A DNA stretch of 64,000 nucleotides from Bacillota bacterium. Lineage in GTDB: Bacteria; Bacillota; Clostridia; Christensenellales; SZUA-584. Made by a program: the position numbers and the translations under genes. The notes under the pieces were generated by a model, which saw only the letters and a list, made by a program, of their open reading frames with translations, was not told the origin of the DNA and did not search any database. The stretch lies in the NCBI GenBank assembly GCA_023460085.1, contig JAEWRI010000031.1, positions 62,001 to 126,000 on the forward strand, given 5' to 3'. Shown here one piece after another: positions 1 through 8,430 of the stretch. The stretch's first letter is position 1. Each line of letters begins with the position of its first letter.

Positions 1-1026
1 GACGACGGCGCGCTCAATTTTCTGTTCGTCCACGGTGCTCGTGCCGAACGTGTCCACCAGCACCGATACCGGATTGGCGACGCCGATGGCATAGGCTACC
101 TGCACCTCGCACTTGTCCGCCAACTCCGCCGCGACGATATTCTTGGCGATGTGGCGCGCGGCGTAAGCGGCGCTGCGGTCCACCTTGGTCGGGTCCTTGC
201 CGGAGAACGCGCCGCCGCCGTGGCGCGCGTAACCGCCATAGGTATCGACGATAATTTTACGGCCGGTCAGGCCGGAGTCCACTGCGGGCCCGCCCAGTAC
301 AAAGCGCCCGGTCGGGTTCACGAAATATTTGGTGTTGCTGTCCAGCAGCTCGGGTGGTACTACGGGCTTCACTACATGCTCGATAATGTCGGCTTTAATC
401 TGAGCCAGCGTGACGTCCGGATCGTGCTGCGCGGATACAACCACAGTATCCACACGTACCGGGCGATGGCCCTCGTATTCCACTGTCACCTGCGTTTTGC
501 CGTCCGGACGCAGGTACGGAAGCATGCCCGCTTTTCGTACGTATGCGAGCCGCCTCGCCAGCCTGTGCGCGAGCGAGATGGGCAACGGCATCAGTTCGGG
601 TGTCTCGTTGCACGCGAAACCGAACATCAGCCCCTGGTCTCCCGCACCGGTTAAAGCATAAGCGCTTTCCTGCGCCAATGCGTTCTGTACTTCATAGGCA
701 TGATCGACGCCCAACGCGATATCAGGAGACTGTTCCTCAATCGCCGTAATTACCGCAGCCTGATTTCCGTCGATACCATACTGCGAGTTGTTGTAACCGA
801 TGCCGGTCAGCGTGCGCCGTACGATAGAAGGGATGTCGACGTAGCTGGAAGTGGTGATTTCGCCCGTTACGAGTACAAGGCCGGTATTGGTTACGGTTTC
901 GCAGGCGACACGACCGTATGGATCTTCCCGTAATATCGCATCGAGTACGGCGTCGGATATCTGGTCGCAGACTTTATCCGGATGCCCTTCGGTGACGGAT
1001 TCGGAAGTGAACAACGATTTTCTCAT
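1..1026 (-). CDS. metK: S-adenosylmethionine synthetase, C-terminal end cut by window
   Basis: Makes S-adenosylmethionine from methionine and ATP in the cytoplasm. Reading the minus strand from the ATG at 1026 gives an open frame of 342 codons to the window edge; the family is about 390-400 residues, so roughly the last 50 are missing. The N-terminus reads MRKSLFTSESVTEGHPDK, the ATP-binding start of MetK, followed by DQISDAVLD; later GAGDQGLMFG and GGGAFSGKDPTKVDRSAAY are the signature motifs. An AGGAG ribosome site lies just upstream of the start. It is transcribed away from the radical-SAM operon, whose two SAM-dependent enzymes would use its product; whether that placement is functional is inference. 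Confidence 0.96.
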   Translation of the reverse strand, partial: MRKSLFTSESVTEGHPDKVCDQISDAVLDAILREDPYGRVACETVTNTGLVLVTGEITTSSYVDIPSIVRRTLTGIGYNNSQYGIDGNQAAVITAIEEQSPDIALGVDHAYEVQNALAQESAYALTGAGDQGLMFGFACNETPELMPLPISLAHRLARRLAYVRKAGMLPYLRPDGKTQVTVEYEGHRPVRVDTVVVSAQHDPDVTLAQIKADIIEHVVKPVVPPELLDSNTKYFVNPTGRFVLGGPAVDSGLTGRKIIVDTYGGYARHGGGAFSGKDPTKVDRSAAYAARHIAKNIVAAELADKCEVQVAYAIGVANPVSVLVDTFGTSTVDEQKIERAVV

Positions 1027-1039
1027 ATTTCAATCTCCT

Positions 1040-1078
1040 GCTTCATATCAGGTTTGCAGAACTGAGCAAGCCTGAAGC
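1040..1078 (-). promoter_or_regulatory. metK leader hairpin (possible RNA regulator)
   Basis: In the metK 5' leader the RNA can fold as CAGG-c-TTGC, an 8-nt loop, GCAA-a-CCTG, with an outer GCTT/AAGC closing pair directly before the AGGAG ribosome site. It does not match the conserved core of the classical SAM-I (S-box) or SAM-II riboswitches as I know them. It could be a compact translational control element for metK or just a leader hairpin. Confidence 0.35.
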
Positions 1079-1092
1079 ACTATTCAGATGGC

Positions 1093-1122
1093 AGTATATG
1101 CGGCGGATTTCGGCTCTGTCAA
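1093..1122 (-). promoter_or_regulatory. metK promoter
   Basis: On the minus strand, TTGACA (1122-1117) and TATACT (1098-1093) are separated by 18 bp, placing the start about 60 bases before the metK ATG and leaving room for the leader hairpin. Confidence 0.7.
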
Positions 1123-1247
1123 GGCTCACGCCGCAATTGAAAAGTTATTCAGGTATAACGCTGTATTCTATCGGAGTCAATGCATTTCCGGGTGGGAGCT
1201 TTTCATAGCTGCAAAAAATAGTCCTGCTAACACCCAAAGAATGCCCG

Positions 1248-1275
1248 TTGTCAATTGTGCCATAAAAAATATAAT
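1248..1275 (+). promoter_or_regulatory. Promoter of the radical-SAM/ABC operon
   Basis: TTGTCA (1248-1253) and a perfect TATAAT (1270-1275) with 16 bp between, followed by the GGAGG site at 1303-1307 and the ATG at 1319. The metK promoter runs in the opposite direction about 125 bp away. Confidence 0.7.
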
Positions 1276-1318
1276 AAACATATATGCAAAGTATATTATG
1301 GCGGAGGATTAATTTCCG

Positions 1319-2572
1319 ATGTGCGCTGACAGAGAGAACAAGGAGCTGACCTACAGAGAAGTTGTTGAGAAGTATCAGGATATTTCTCCTTATGTAATAT
1401 TGAAAGCAGACCTTCAGCGTAGGACGGTGACATATACCGAACGCGCAATCGCGGCAGCGAACCCGCTGCTTCATCAGGTGCAGATGCGGGGCATATTTGC
1501 TTCGGTGGGAGAGAAGGGCGACTATTTTCCCGTTTCGCTGATGCTCAGGGACGGTTCCTCGGTGCTGACCGGGCCGATACCTACCGCGCGCGATCCGTAT
1601 GTGATCGATGTGGTGGACGGCAAAACGGTCATCACGGACAGCGGGCAGATTGTGGATGAGGTGGAGTACTGGTACGCGCCTGAATATCAACACAAGACGA
1701 CCAGTTCCGGCAAGCCGATGTGGCAGGTAGCGCTGGGCCGGCCGCAGCGGCTGGATATTGACCCGTACAGCTACTGCCACTTCTGGGACAACGGCAAGGG
1801 CTGCAAATACTGCAATATGGGCAGCCACTTTAGAAAGAGCAACAGAGAGTTTCAAAAACCCGCGCGGCTCGCCCCGCAGGACGTATACGAGACGGTGCGC
1901 GAGGCATTGAAGCAGCCGGGACGCTTTGGGTATATCAAAATGACGGCGGGCTCTATACTCAGCGGAGCTGAGATATTCGACGACGAACTGGAGATGTACA
2001 TTGAGCTGCTGCAGGCCCTGGGAGAAAACTTCACCACGCGGCGCTTTCCCAGCCAGGTGATCGCTTCGGCATTCAACGAGCGCCAACTGGCCCGACTTTA
2101 TGAGGAAACCGGTGTGTCCACCTTCACGTCGGACATCGAGGTGCTCAACGAAGAAAAGTTTGCATGGATATGCCCGGGTAAGCACCAGCGCGTGGGTTAT
2201 CAGGAATGGAAAAGGCGCATATTCGCCGCGGTGGACATATTCGGACGCGGAAATGTAAACAGCGGTACCGTGGGCGGAGCGGAACTGGCAAAACCGAGCG
2301 GCTTTGTCACCGAGGACGAAGCGCTCTCCGCGGTACTGGACGAGGCGGAGGATTTTGCGCAGCACGGCGTGCCGGTGGTGCACTGCGTGTGGGTACCATA
2401 TCCCGGTTCCGCGTTTCAGGGGCAGCGCAATCCGTCGCTTGAATACTACGTGCGGCTCTCGAAGGGGCTCCACAGCCTGCGCGTGAAGTATGGACTCAGT
2501 ATTGATATGGATGATTACCGTCGTTGCGGCAACCATCCTGACTCCGATCTGGATCGGGTATTACCAGTATAA
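1319..2572 (+). CDS. Radical SAM protein with C-x8-C-x2-C motif (paralogue 1)
   Basis: A 417-residue radical-SAM-type protein of unknown reaction. The likely iron-sulfur motif is at about residue 150: YCHFWDNGKGCKYC, cysteines spaced C-x8-C-x2-C rather than the usual C-x3-C-x2-C. A glycine-rich TAGS segment about 55 residues later fits the SAM-binding strand, and FPSQVIASAF, FTSDIEVLNEEKF and FGRGNVNSGTVGG look like the core of a radical-SAM barrel. The C-terminus carries a conserved YRRCGNHPDSDLDR block with a further cysteine. The gene at 5836 is a clear paralogue that conserves all of these. First gene of a tight operon with an ABC importer and a PLP enzyme, so it probably acts on the imported compound. 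GGAGG site 11 bases before the ATG. Confidence 0.85.
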   Translation: MCADRENKELTYREVVEKYQDISPYVILKADLQRRTVTYTERAIAAANPLLHQVQMRGIFASVGEKGDYFPVSLMLRDGSSVLTGPIPTARDPYVIDVVDGKTVITDSGQIVDEVEYWYAPEYQHKTTSSGKPMWQVALGRPQRLDIDPYSYCHFWDNGKGCKYCNMGSHFRKSNREFQKPARLAPQDVYETVREALKQPGRFGYIKMTAGSILSGAEIFDDELEMYIELLQALGENFTTRRFPSQVIASAFNERQLARLYEETGVSTFTSDIEVLNEEKFAWICPGKHQRVGYQEWKRRIFAAVDIFGRGNVNSGTVGGAELAKPSGFVTEDEALSAVLDEAEDFAQHGVPVVHCVWVPYPGSAFQGQRNPSLEYYVRLSKGLHSLRVKYGLSIDMDDYRRCGNHPDSDLDRVLPV

Positions 2573-2592
2573 CGAAAAGGCGGATAGAGGAT

Positions 2593-3063
2593 ATGGGCGT
2601 AAAGCTGACGGAGGAAGTGCAAGCACTGCTGAAGAGCGGGGACACGCTGAAGGTGCTCGCGACGGTGGATGGCAATGGGGTGCCCCACGCAACGGTGAAG
2701 GGCGGCATATTCGCGGACGAAGAGGGCAACATCATCCACCTTGAGATATTGGAATCGTCCCGTACCAACAGCAACCTGGTGCACAGCATATGGTTTAAGC
2801 GTCAGGTAGCGTTGACGCTGCTGGGGGAAGATGGCACGAGCTATCAGATTAAAGGCGTGCCGGAGCGGTGCATCATCACAGGCCCGGTATTCGAACGATA
2901 CTATCGTGTCGTGCGCGAGAGGCTGGGCGATGTGGACCTCGCGGCGGTTTGGGTCATCGAGCCGCAGGAGATACGGAACGAAACTTTCAAGGTGCGGGTA
3001 GAGGAGGAAGCTGCGGCACATCCGCTCTTCCTTCACCTTGATCGAATAGCCAAAGAATTTTAA
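2593..3063 (+). CDS. Pyridoxamine 5'-phosphate oxidase-like flavin-binding protein
   Basis: A 156-residue protein with the split-barrel flavin fold: the N-terminal stretch ending TLKVLATVDGNGVPHATVKGG is the usual first strands of this superfamily, and RTNSNLVHSIWFKRQVALTLLG matches the following helix and strand. Such small proteins bind FMN or F420 and reduce or oxidise varied substrates. It sits 20 bases after the first radical-SAM gene and 12 before the binding-protein gene, so it is part of the same transcript. A redox step or an electron supply in that pathway is a reasonable inference; the substrate is unknown. Confidence 0.75.
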   Translation: MGVKLTEEVQALLKSGDTLKVLATVDGNGVPHATVKGGIFADEEGNIIHLEILESSRTNSNLVHSIWFKRQVALTLLGEDGTSYQIKGVPERCIITGPVFERYYRVVRERLGDVDLAAVWVIEPQEIRNETFKVRVEEEAAAHPLFLHLDRIAKEF

Positions 3064-3075
3064 GGAGGAAAGAAC

Positions 3076-4140
3076 ATGTCTAAAAAGTGGGTACGTTTAT
3101 TGACCGGTGCGCTGACGGTGCTGCTGGCAACGATGGCTTTTGCGGGCTGCACCCCGACGAGCGAGACGCCTTCCCAGACGCCCGTGGCGGAAACCGCCTC
3201 GGCATCGGAAGCGATCGAGACTTCTGCAAAGGACTCGGAGATCCCGGCGGAGCCGGTGACGGTGCGCTTCGGGTATCAGCCAGGGCATTCGCAGGTCACG
3301 GTTGCCATTGCGAACGGGCTCTTCGACAAGGAGTTTGAGGGCGAGAACGTCACGTTTGAGTTTGAAAAGTTTGCGTCCGGTCCTCCGCTCATCACCGCGC
3401 TGACGGCGGGAGAGGTGGACTTCGGGCAGACGGGCGACCTCCCGGCGCTGTCGGGTATCGCCAACGGCCTCGATATCAAAATCATCGGCAAATACATCGC
3501 GTCCGAGAAGGTGAACGCGCTGGTTGCCACGGCGGCCTCCGGCATCACCAAGCTGGAGGATTTGAAGGGCAAGAAGGTCGGATTCACGGTGGGATCCACC
3601 GGACACCATCTGCTGTACATATACCTTGAATCCGTCGGCCTCACGCCGGAGGATGTGGAGCAGGTGAACCTGCAACCGGGTGACATCGTGGCGTCGCTGG
3701 TATCGGGCAACATCGACGCGGCCATCACATGGGAACCCAACGTATCGCTGGCGGTGGCCAACGGCGCGGTGAAGGTGGTGGACGGCACGGGCTATAAGTA
3801 TGAAGTGGACATCATCTCCGCAACCTCGGCTTTTGCGACCGCCTACCCGGACATCACCGCCCGGATACTGAAGGTGCTCGACGAGGCGGGCAAGTGGATT
3901 GAGGCCAACAAGGAAGAAGCCATTGCCATCGTGGCGGCGGACGCCGGCGTGGATGCCGCGATACTCGCGCCCATATTCGACGCCATCAAGGTGAGCGAGA
4001 TAGCGTTGACCGACGTGGATATCGAATCCCTGCGCGCTTCGTCAACGTTCCTCCGGAAGTATGAGCTCATCACGGTGGACGTCAATGTGGATGATTACAT
4101 TGACACGAGCTTCGCTGAGGCTGCGGGCCTGTACAGCTAG
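3076..4140 (+). CDS. ABC transporter substrate-binding lipoprotein, SsuA/TauA type
   Basis: Extracellular binding protein of an importer. The first 25 residues form a lipoprotein signal peptide ending in the lipobox FAGC, followed by a Thr/Ser/Glu-rich linker to about residue 60. The mature domain matches the aliphatic sulfonate/nitrate/taurine family: VRFGYQPGHSQVTVAIANGLF, then GPPLITALTAGEVDFGQTGD, LEDLKGKKVGFTVGSTGHH and GNIDAAITWEPN. That family also carries thiamine precursors and other small anions, so the ligand cannot be read from sequence. An AAGGAGG site precedes the ATG. A hairpin separates it from the permease gene, which usually keeps binding-protein levels above those of the membrane parts. 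Confidence 0.88.
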   Translation: MSKKWVRLLTGALTVLLATMAFAGCTPTSETPSQTPVAETASASEAIETSAKDSEIPAEPVTVRFGYQPGHSQVTVAIANGLFDKEFEGENVTFEFEKFASGPPLITALTAGEVDFGQTGDLPALSGIANGLDIKIIGKYIASEKVNALVATAASGITKLEDLKGKKVGFTVGSTGHHLLYIYLESVGLTPEDVEQVNLQPGDIVASLVSGNIDAAITWEPNVSLAVANGAVKVVDGTGYKYEVDIISATSAFATAYPDITARILKVLDEAGKWIEANKEEAIAIVAADAGVDAAILAPIFDAIKVSEIALTDVDIESLRASSTFLRKYELITVDVNVDDYIDTSFAEAAGLYS

Positions 4141-4159
4141 GACAAAAGGATGCGATTAT

Positions 4160-4188
4160 GGAAGGCCGAACATTTCGTCCGGCCTTCC
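4160..4188 (+). promoter_or_regulatory. Intercistronic hairpin after the binding-protein gene
   Basis: GGAAGGCCG (4160-4168) pairs perfectly with CGGCCTTCC (4180-4188) around an 11-nt loop, with no uridine run directly after. Its position between binding-protein and permease genes fits an mRNA-stabilising or attenuating hairpin rather than an operon end. Confidence 0.6.
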
Positions 4189-4215
4189 TCATGCTTTTCA
4201 GGGTGAGGAGAATCC

Positions 4216-5031
4216 ATGTCAAAGGATAGCAACAACAATAGCGGAAAGGCGAAGTCTGACGGCGGCGTGGACGTCATCGGCATCGTGCTGATGATCGCAA
4301 CCCCTATTACCATCATCGCGCTGTGGCAGATATTCAGCATGGCGGGTAAAATCAACCCTTCCATACTGCCCTCTCCGCTGACTATACTGGAAACCTTCGC
4401 TAAAAAAATCGCCAGCGGCGAGTTGCAGAGGCATCTGGGAATCAGCATGATGCGTGTCCTTAAGGGTTACGCCATCGGGTGTCTTACGGGCGTCGCCACC
4501 GGCACGCTGATGGGGCTAGTGCGGCGTTTTGAGCGCGCGTTTACGCTCGTGTTCGGCCTCATCCGGCCGGTGCCCATCATCGCATGGGTGCCCATCCTGA
4601 TACTCGCGATGGGCATCGGTGAGGAATCCAAGGTGACGGTGATTGCGTTCGGCACGTTCTTTCCAGTGCTGCTGAACACCATACACGGCATCCACTCCAT
4701 CGATCGCAAGTATCTGGAGGTGGCGGAGGTGCTGGAAAAAAAGCGCTTCACGGTGCTGTTCAAGGTGGTGTTTCCGTCCGCCCTGCCCGCCATATTCACC
4801 GGGCTGCGCATCGGCCTTGGCATCGCGTGGATGAGCGTGGTAGGCGCTGAACTGATTGCGGCGTCGTCAGGCATTGGGTATCTGATTTCTTACGCGGGGC
4901 AGCTTTCGCAGCCTGCGGTCATGCTGATGGGCGTGTTTTCCATCGGCATCATCGGGCTGCTTATCGATATGCTGCTGCGCGGAATAGAGCGCGCGGCGCT
5001 GCGGTGGACCGTGGGATTAAAGCAAAAATAG
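4216..5031 (+). CDS. ABC transporter permease, SsuC/TauC type
   Basis: A 271-residue inner-membrane permease of the sulfonate/nitrate/taurine class, about the usual length. Hydrophobic segments include IGIVLMIATPITIIALWQIF near the N-terminus and LMGVFSIGIIGLLIDMLL near the C-terminus. The cytoplasmic loop that contacts the ATPase reads EVAEVLEKKRFTVLFKVVFPSALPAIFTGLRIGLG, the EAA-type motif. The start follows a GGTGAGGAGAATCC ribosome site. It works with the lipoprotein upstream and the ATPase 7 bases downstream. Confidence 0.92.
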   Translation: MSKDSNNNSGKAKSDGGVDVIGIVLMIATPITIIALWQIFSMAGKINPSILPSPLTILETFAKKIASGELQRHLGISMMRVLKGYAIGCLTGVATGTLMGLVRRFERAFTLVFGLIRPVPIIAWVPILILAMGIGEESKVTVIAFGTFFPVLLNTIHGIHSIDRKYLEVAEVLEKKRFTVLFKVVFPSALPAIFTGLRIGLGIAWMSVVGAELIAASSGIGYLISYAGQLSQPAVMLMGVFSIGIIGLLIDMLLRGIERAALRWTVGLKQK

Positions 5032-5038
5032 AGGGTAT

Positions 5039-5818
5039 ATGACGAAGGATGCAATCGTACAAATCGACAATTTGAATATTAATTACACCATCGACACCGG
5101 CGAGCTCGAGGTGCTCAAAGACATTGCGTTGACGGTACAACGCAACGAAATCATATGTATCATCGGCGCAAGCGGGTGCGGCAAGAGTACGCTGCTCAAA
5201 ATCGTCGGCGGGCTGGAACGCGGGTATACCGGTGACGTGCGCATCAAGGGCGAGTCCATTACCGGTCCGGGTACGGATCGGGGCATCGCATTCCAGGAGC
5301 CGCGGCTGTTTCCATGGTTGACCGTGGAGAAAAACGTGATGTTTGGCCTGCCGGAGAACCTGCCACGTATTAAAAAGCAGGAACTTGTGCGCAGTCACCT
5401 GAAACTCGTGGGCCTGGAAAAGTTTGCCCGGGCATATCCGTACCAGCTTTCGGGCGGCATGCAGCAGCGTGCCAGCATCGCACGGGCTCTGGTGAACCGG
5501 CCCGACGTACTGTTGCTCGACGAGCCGTTTGGTGCACTGGACGCGTTTACGCGCATCAACATGCAGCAGGAGCTGCTGAAAATCTGGGAGAGCGAGAAGA
5601 CGACACTGCTGCTGGTGACGCACGATATCGACGAAGCCGTGTACCTCGCGGATCGCGTGGTGCTGATGTCGCGCAGTCCGGGTACCATCAAGAAGGTCGT
5701 GCGCAACGAAACGGCGCGTCCGCGGCGCCGCAGCGACCCGGACTATATCCAGATTCGCAACGAGATATTCCAAGAGTTCTTCGCGGAGTTCGAGACGGAT
5801 ATCGAGTATTTTATATAG
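5039..5818 (+). CDS. ABC transporter ATP-binding protein, SsuB/TauB type
   Basis: The 259-residue ATPase that powers the importer. Walker A is GASGCGKST (about residues 42-50), the Q-loop region reads IAFQEPRLFPWLTVEKNV, the signature is LSGGMQQR, Walker B is VLLLDEPFGALD and the switch histidine is in LLVTHDIDEAVYLADRV. The LFPWLTVEKNV sequence is typical of the nitrate/sulfonate/taurine subgroup. It lies 7 bases after the permease and 17 before the second radical-SAM gene, so importer and enzymes are one operon. Confidence 0.93.
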   Translation: MTKDAIVQIDNLNINYTIDTGELEVLKDIALTVQRNEIICIIGASGCGKSTLLKIVGGLERGYTGDVRIKGESITGPGTDRGIAFQEPRLFPWLTVEKNVMFGLPENLPRIKKQELVRSHLKLVGLEKFARAYPYQLSGGMQQRASIARALVNRPDVLLLDEPFGALDAFTRINMQQELLKIWESEKTTLLLVTHDIDEAVYLADRVVLMSRSPGTIKKVVRNETARPRRRSDPDYIQIRNEIFQEFFAEFETDIEYFI

Positions 5819-5835
5819 ACGACAGGAGGAGCTGT

Positions 5836-7074
5836 ATGGTTGCGCAGGAAGAACCGGTTTTGCGGCAGGCGCTGTCGCTTCGGGAGGTTATTGAGAAATA
5901 CCCGGGCGTATCGCCGTTCGCCATCATCAAGGCGGACATACAGCGCCGGACGGTGCGGTATACGCCTGCGGCGCTGGCGGCGGTGAACCCGTCCGTTCAT
6001 CAGGTGGAGTACGTTGGCTACAATATCAATAAGAAGGACACGGCGATACCCTGTTCACTGCTGCTGCGGGACGGTACCACCGTGATGTCCGGTCCGCTGC
6101 CCACGCGGCAAAAGCCGTACATCGTGGACGTGGTGGACGGGCGTACGGTGCTGACGGACGATGGCGAGGTGGTGGAGGAGGTGTCCTACTGGCATGCCCC
6201 CGACTATTACCGGCAGCGCACGTCTTCCGGCAAGCCCATGTGGCACGTAATCAGCGCGCGTCCGCAAAGACTGGATATCAATCCATACAACTACTGTCAC
6301 TTCTGGGACAACGGACATGGCTGCAAGTTCTGCGCCATCGCCGCAACCTATCATCAGCACAAGGACGAAAAGGAGCTGCGCCACAGCCCCACGGACATCG
6401 CGGAAACGGTGGGCGAGGCGATCAGGCAGCCCGGACGGTTCGCCAACATCCTGCTGACGGGCGGTTCCAATACGCACGGCGTGGAAGCGTTCGACGACGA
6501 GGTGGACTACTATATCGAGGTGCTGCAGGCCATCGGCACGCGGTTTGAGACCCCGCGCTTTCCGAGCCAGCTCATCGCTACCGCATTTAGCGAAAAGCAG
6601 CTTTCGCGGCTGCACGAGAACACCGGCATCATGTCGTATACCTCCGACCTCGAGGTGCTGAATGAGGAGCGTTTCAACTGGATATGCCCCGGCAAGGCGG
6701 AGTGGGTCGGCTACCGCGAATGGAAGCAGCGGCTGTTCCGCGCGGTGGACATCTTCGGGCGCGGCTACGTGAACTCCGGCATCGTGGGCGGCGTGGAGCT
6801 GGCAAAACCGCATGGATTTGAATCTGAGGACGACGCGCTAAAGACGACGCTGGAGGAGGCGGAAACGCTCGCCGAGCGCGGTGTGAGCGTGGTGTACTGT
6901 GTATGGAACACACTGCCCGGCTCCGTATTCCACAAGCAGACATTGCCGTCGCTGGAATACTACGTGCGGCTGGCGAAGGGGCTTCAGGGTCTGCGCGATA
7001 AATATGGGCTCAATATCGACATGGACAATTACCGCCGCTGTGGCAATCATCCGGATACGGATCTCGCACGGTAG
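5836..7074 (+). CDS. Radical SAM protein with C-x8-C-x2-C motif (paralogue 2)
   Basis: A 412-residue paralogue of the protein at 1319, alike along its whole length. It repeats the YCHFWDNGHGCKFC cluster motif with the same C-x8-C-x2-C spacing, a clearer GGE-like strand (LLTGGSNTHGVEAFDDE), FPSQLIATAF, TSDLEVLNEERFNWICPGK, FGRGYVNSGIVGG and the terminal YRRCGNHPDTDLAR block. The strongest differences are just after the cluster, where this copy has AIAATYHQHKDEKELRHS in place of NMGSHFRKSNREFQKPA, suggesting different substrates or sequential steps. An AGGAGGAGC ribosome site precedes the ATG. It is followed 21 bases later by the PLP lyase-like gene. Confidence 0.85.
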   Translation: MVAQEEPVLRQALSLREVIEKYPGVSPFAIIKADIQRRTVRYTPAALAAVNPSVHQVEYVGYNINKKDTAIPCSLLLRDGTTVMSGPLPTRQKPYIVDVVDGRTVLTDDGEVVEEVSYWHAPDYYRQRTSSGKPMWHVISARPQRLDINPYNYCHFWDNGHGCKFCAIAATYHQHKDEKELRHSPTDIAETVGEAIRQPGRFANILLTGGSNTHGVEAFDDEVDYYIEVLQAIGTRFETPRFPSQLIATAFSEKQLSRLHENTGIMSYTSDLEVLNEERFNWICPGKAEWVGYREWKQRLFRAVDIFGRGYVNSGIVGGVELAKPHGFESEDDALKTTLEEAETLAERGVSVVYCVWNTLPGSVFHKQTLPSLEYYVRLAKGLQGLRDKYGLNIDMDNYRRCGNHPDTDLAR

Positions 7075-7095
7075 GCGGCTCAAGGAGAACCGGTT

Positions 7096-8430
7096 ATGGC
7101 AACATTCCCCGAAAAGGGACGGGACAAGGCGGATATACTGGCAGAACTGGACGCGCTGAGCAATGCGGACGGCAACTGGCGCGAGGGCCGGACATGGAGC
7201 CTCGTCTATTACGCGGGCGAAGAGGTGACGGCGCTGACCGAGGCTGCTTACACCCGTTTTTTTCATGCCAATGCGCTTAACCCCATGGTGTTTAAAAGCC
7301 TGCGGCAGATGGAGGTGGAAACGCTGGAGCTCGTGGCAGACCTGTTGCATGGAGACAGCAATACCGCTGGCAGCCTCACCTCGGGCGGCAGCGAGAGCAT
7401 CCTGATGGCGGTGAAGACGTACCGCGACGAGGCGCGCGCACTGAAGCCTCACATTACCCAACCTGAGATGGTGTTGCCAATATCGGCGCATGCGTCGTTT
7501 GAGAAAGCGGCGCACTACTTCGGCGTAAAACCGGTGCATGTGCCGCTGACGGGAGATTACCGCGCGGACGTGGAAGCGGCGGAACGCGCGATAACGCCCA
7601 ATACGATATTAATCGTAGCCTCGGCGCCCGCATACCCGCATGGCGTGGTGGACCCGATTGCCGAACTCGGCCAGCTGGCGATTAAGCACGGCTTGCGCCT
7701 TCATGTGGACGCGTGCCTCGGCGGCTTCATACTGCCTTTCGTCAAGCAGCTGGGATATCCGGTGCCCGTTTTCGACTTATCAGTGCCGGGTGTGACATCA
7801 GTTTCAGCCGATTTGCACAAATACGGATACGCCGCCAAGGGCATTTCCGCGCTGCTCTATAAGCATGAAAGTATTCGACGGTATCAGTACTTCGCCTATG
7901 CCGACTGGCCGGGCGGACTGTTCGTATCGCCCTCGGCGACAGGCACGCGTCCGGGCGGAGCCATAGCGGCGGCCTGGGCGGTGCTGCAGTTTCTGGGGCG
8001 GGAAGGATATCTGCGCCTTGCCGAAAAGACGATGAGCATTACACATAGGTTGCTTAATGGCATCCGCACCATACCGGAGCTGTACGTGCTGGGTCAGCCG
8101 ATGGCCTCTGTGTTCGCGGTGGGCTCGAATGTGCTGAACGTGCACGCACTGGCCGACAGGCTGGAGGATAAGGGCTGGGTGATCGATCAGCAGGTGGGGC
8201 CGTCCTGCCTGCACTTTATGGTTACGCCTGCGCACGAGGCAGCGGCGGAGCCGTTCTTGCGCGACGTGAAGCAGTCGGTAGAGGAACTCAAGCAGTATCC
8301 TCCCGACCCGCGGACGGGCAGCGCGTCGTTGTATGGGCTGAAGGGACAGGTGCCCGACGAGCATGTCAAGGAATATCTGATTGAGATACTGAGTACGCTG
8401 ATGCGTCCCGGCAAGGAGGAACACCAATGA
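7096..8430 (+). CDS. PLP-dependent lyase/decarboxylase, sphingosine-phosphate lyase-like
   Basis: A 444-residue fold-type I PLP enzyme of the group II decarboxylase family. The lysine that holds PLP is in SVSADLHKYGYAAKG, the cofactor aspartate is in LHVDACLGG, and GSLTSGGSESILMAVKTYRD forms the phosphate-binding strand. The DLHKYG..AKG context and the N-terminal segment resemble sphingosine-1-phosphate lyase more than glutamate decarboxylase; there is no membrane anchor. Such enzymes cleave a C-C bond or remove CO2 from an amino compound. As the penultimate gene of the operon it may break down or decarboxylate the imported or radical-SAM-modified compound. Its stop overlaps the next start (ATGA). 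Confidence 0.82.
   Translation: MATFPEKGRDKADILAELDALSNADGNWREGRTWSLVYYAGEEVTALTEAAYTRFFHANALNPMVFKSLRQMEVETLELVADLLHGDSNTAGSLTSGGSESILMAVKTYRDEARALKPHITQPEMVLPISAHASFEKAAHYFGVKPVHVPLTGDYRADVEAAERAITPNTILIVASAPAYPHGVVDPIAELGQLAIKHGLRLHVDACLGGFILPFVKQLGYPVPVFDLSVPGVTSVSADLHKYGYAAKGISALLYKHESIRRYQYFAYADWPGGLFVSPSATGTRPGGAIAAAWAVLQFLGREGYLRLAEKTMSITHRLLNGIRTIPELYVLGQPMASVFAVGSNVLNVHALADRLEDKGWVIDQQVGPSCLHFMVTPAHEAAAEPFLRDVKQSVEELKQYPPDPRTGSASLYGLKGQVPDEHVKEYLIEILSTLMRPGKEEHQ

Noticed and set aside
1027..1092. Classical S-box (SAM-I) riboswitch before metK
   Set aside because: The conserved S-box core sequences are absent and the leader is too short; only a small hairpin remains.
1145..2536. 463-codon minus-strand frame opposite the first radical-SAM gene
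   Set aside because: It is the antisense shadow of a gene with clear family motifs, has no domain of its own, and runs over the operon promoter.
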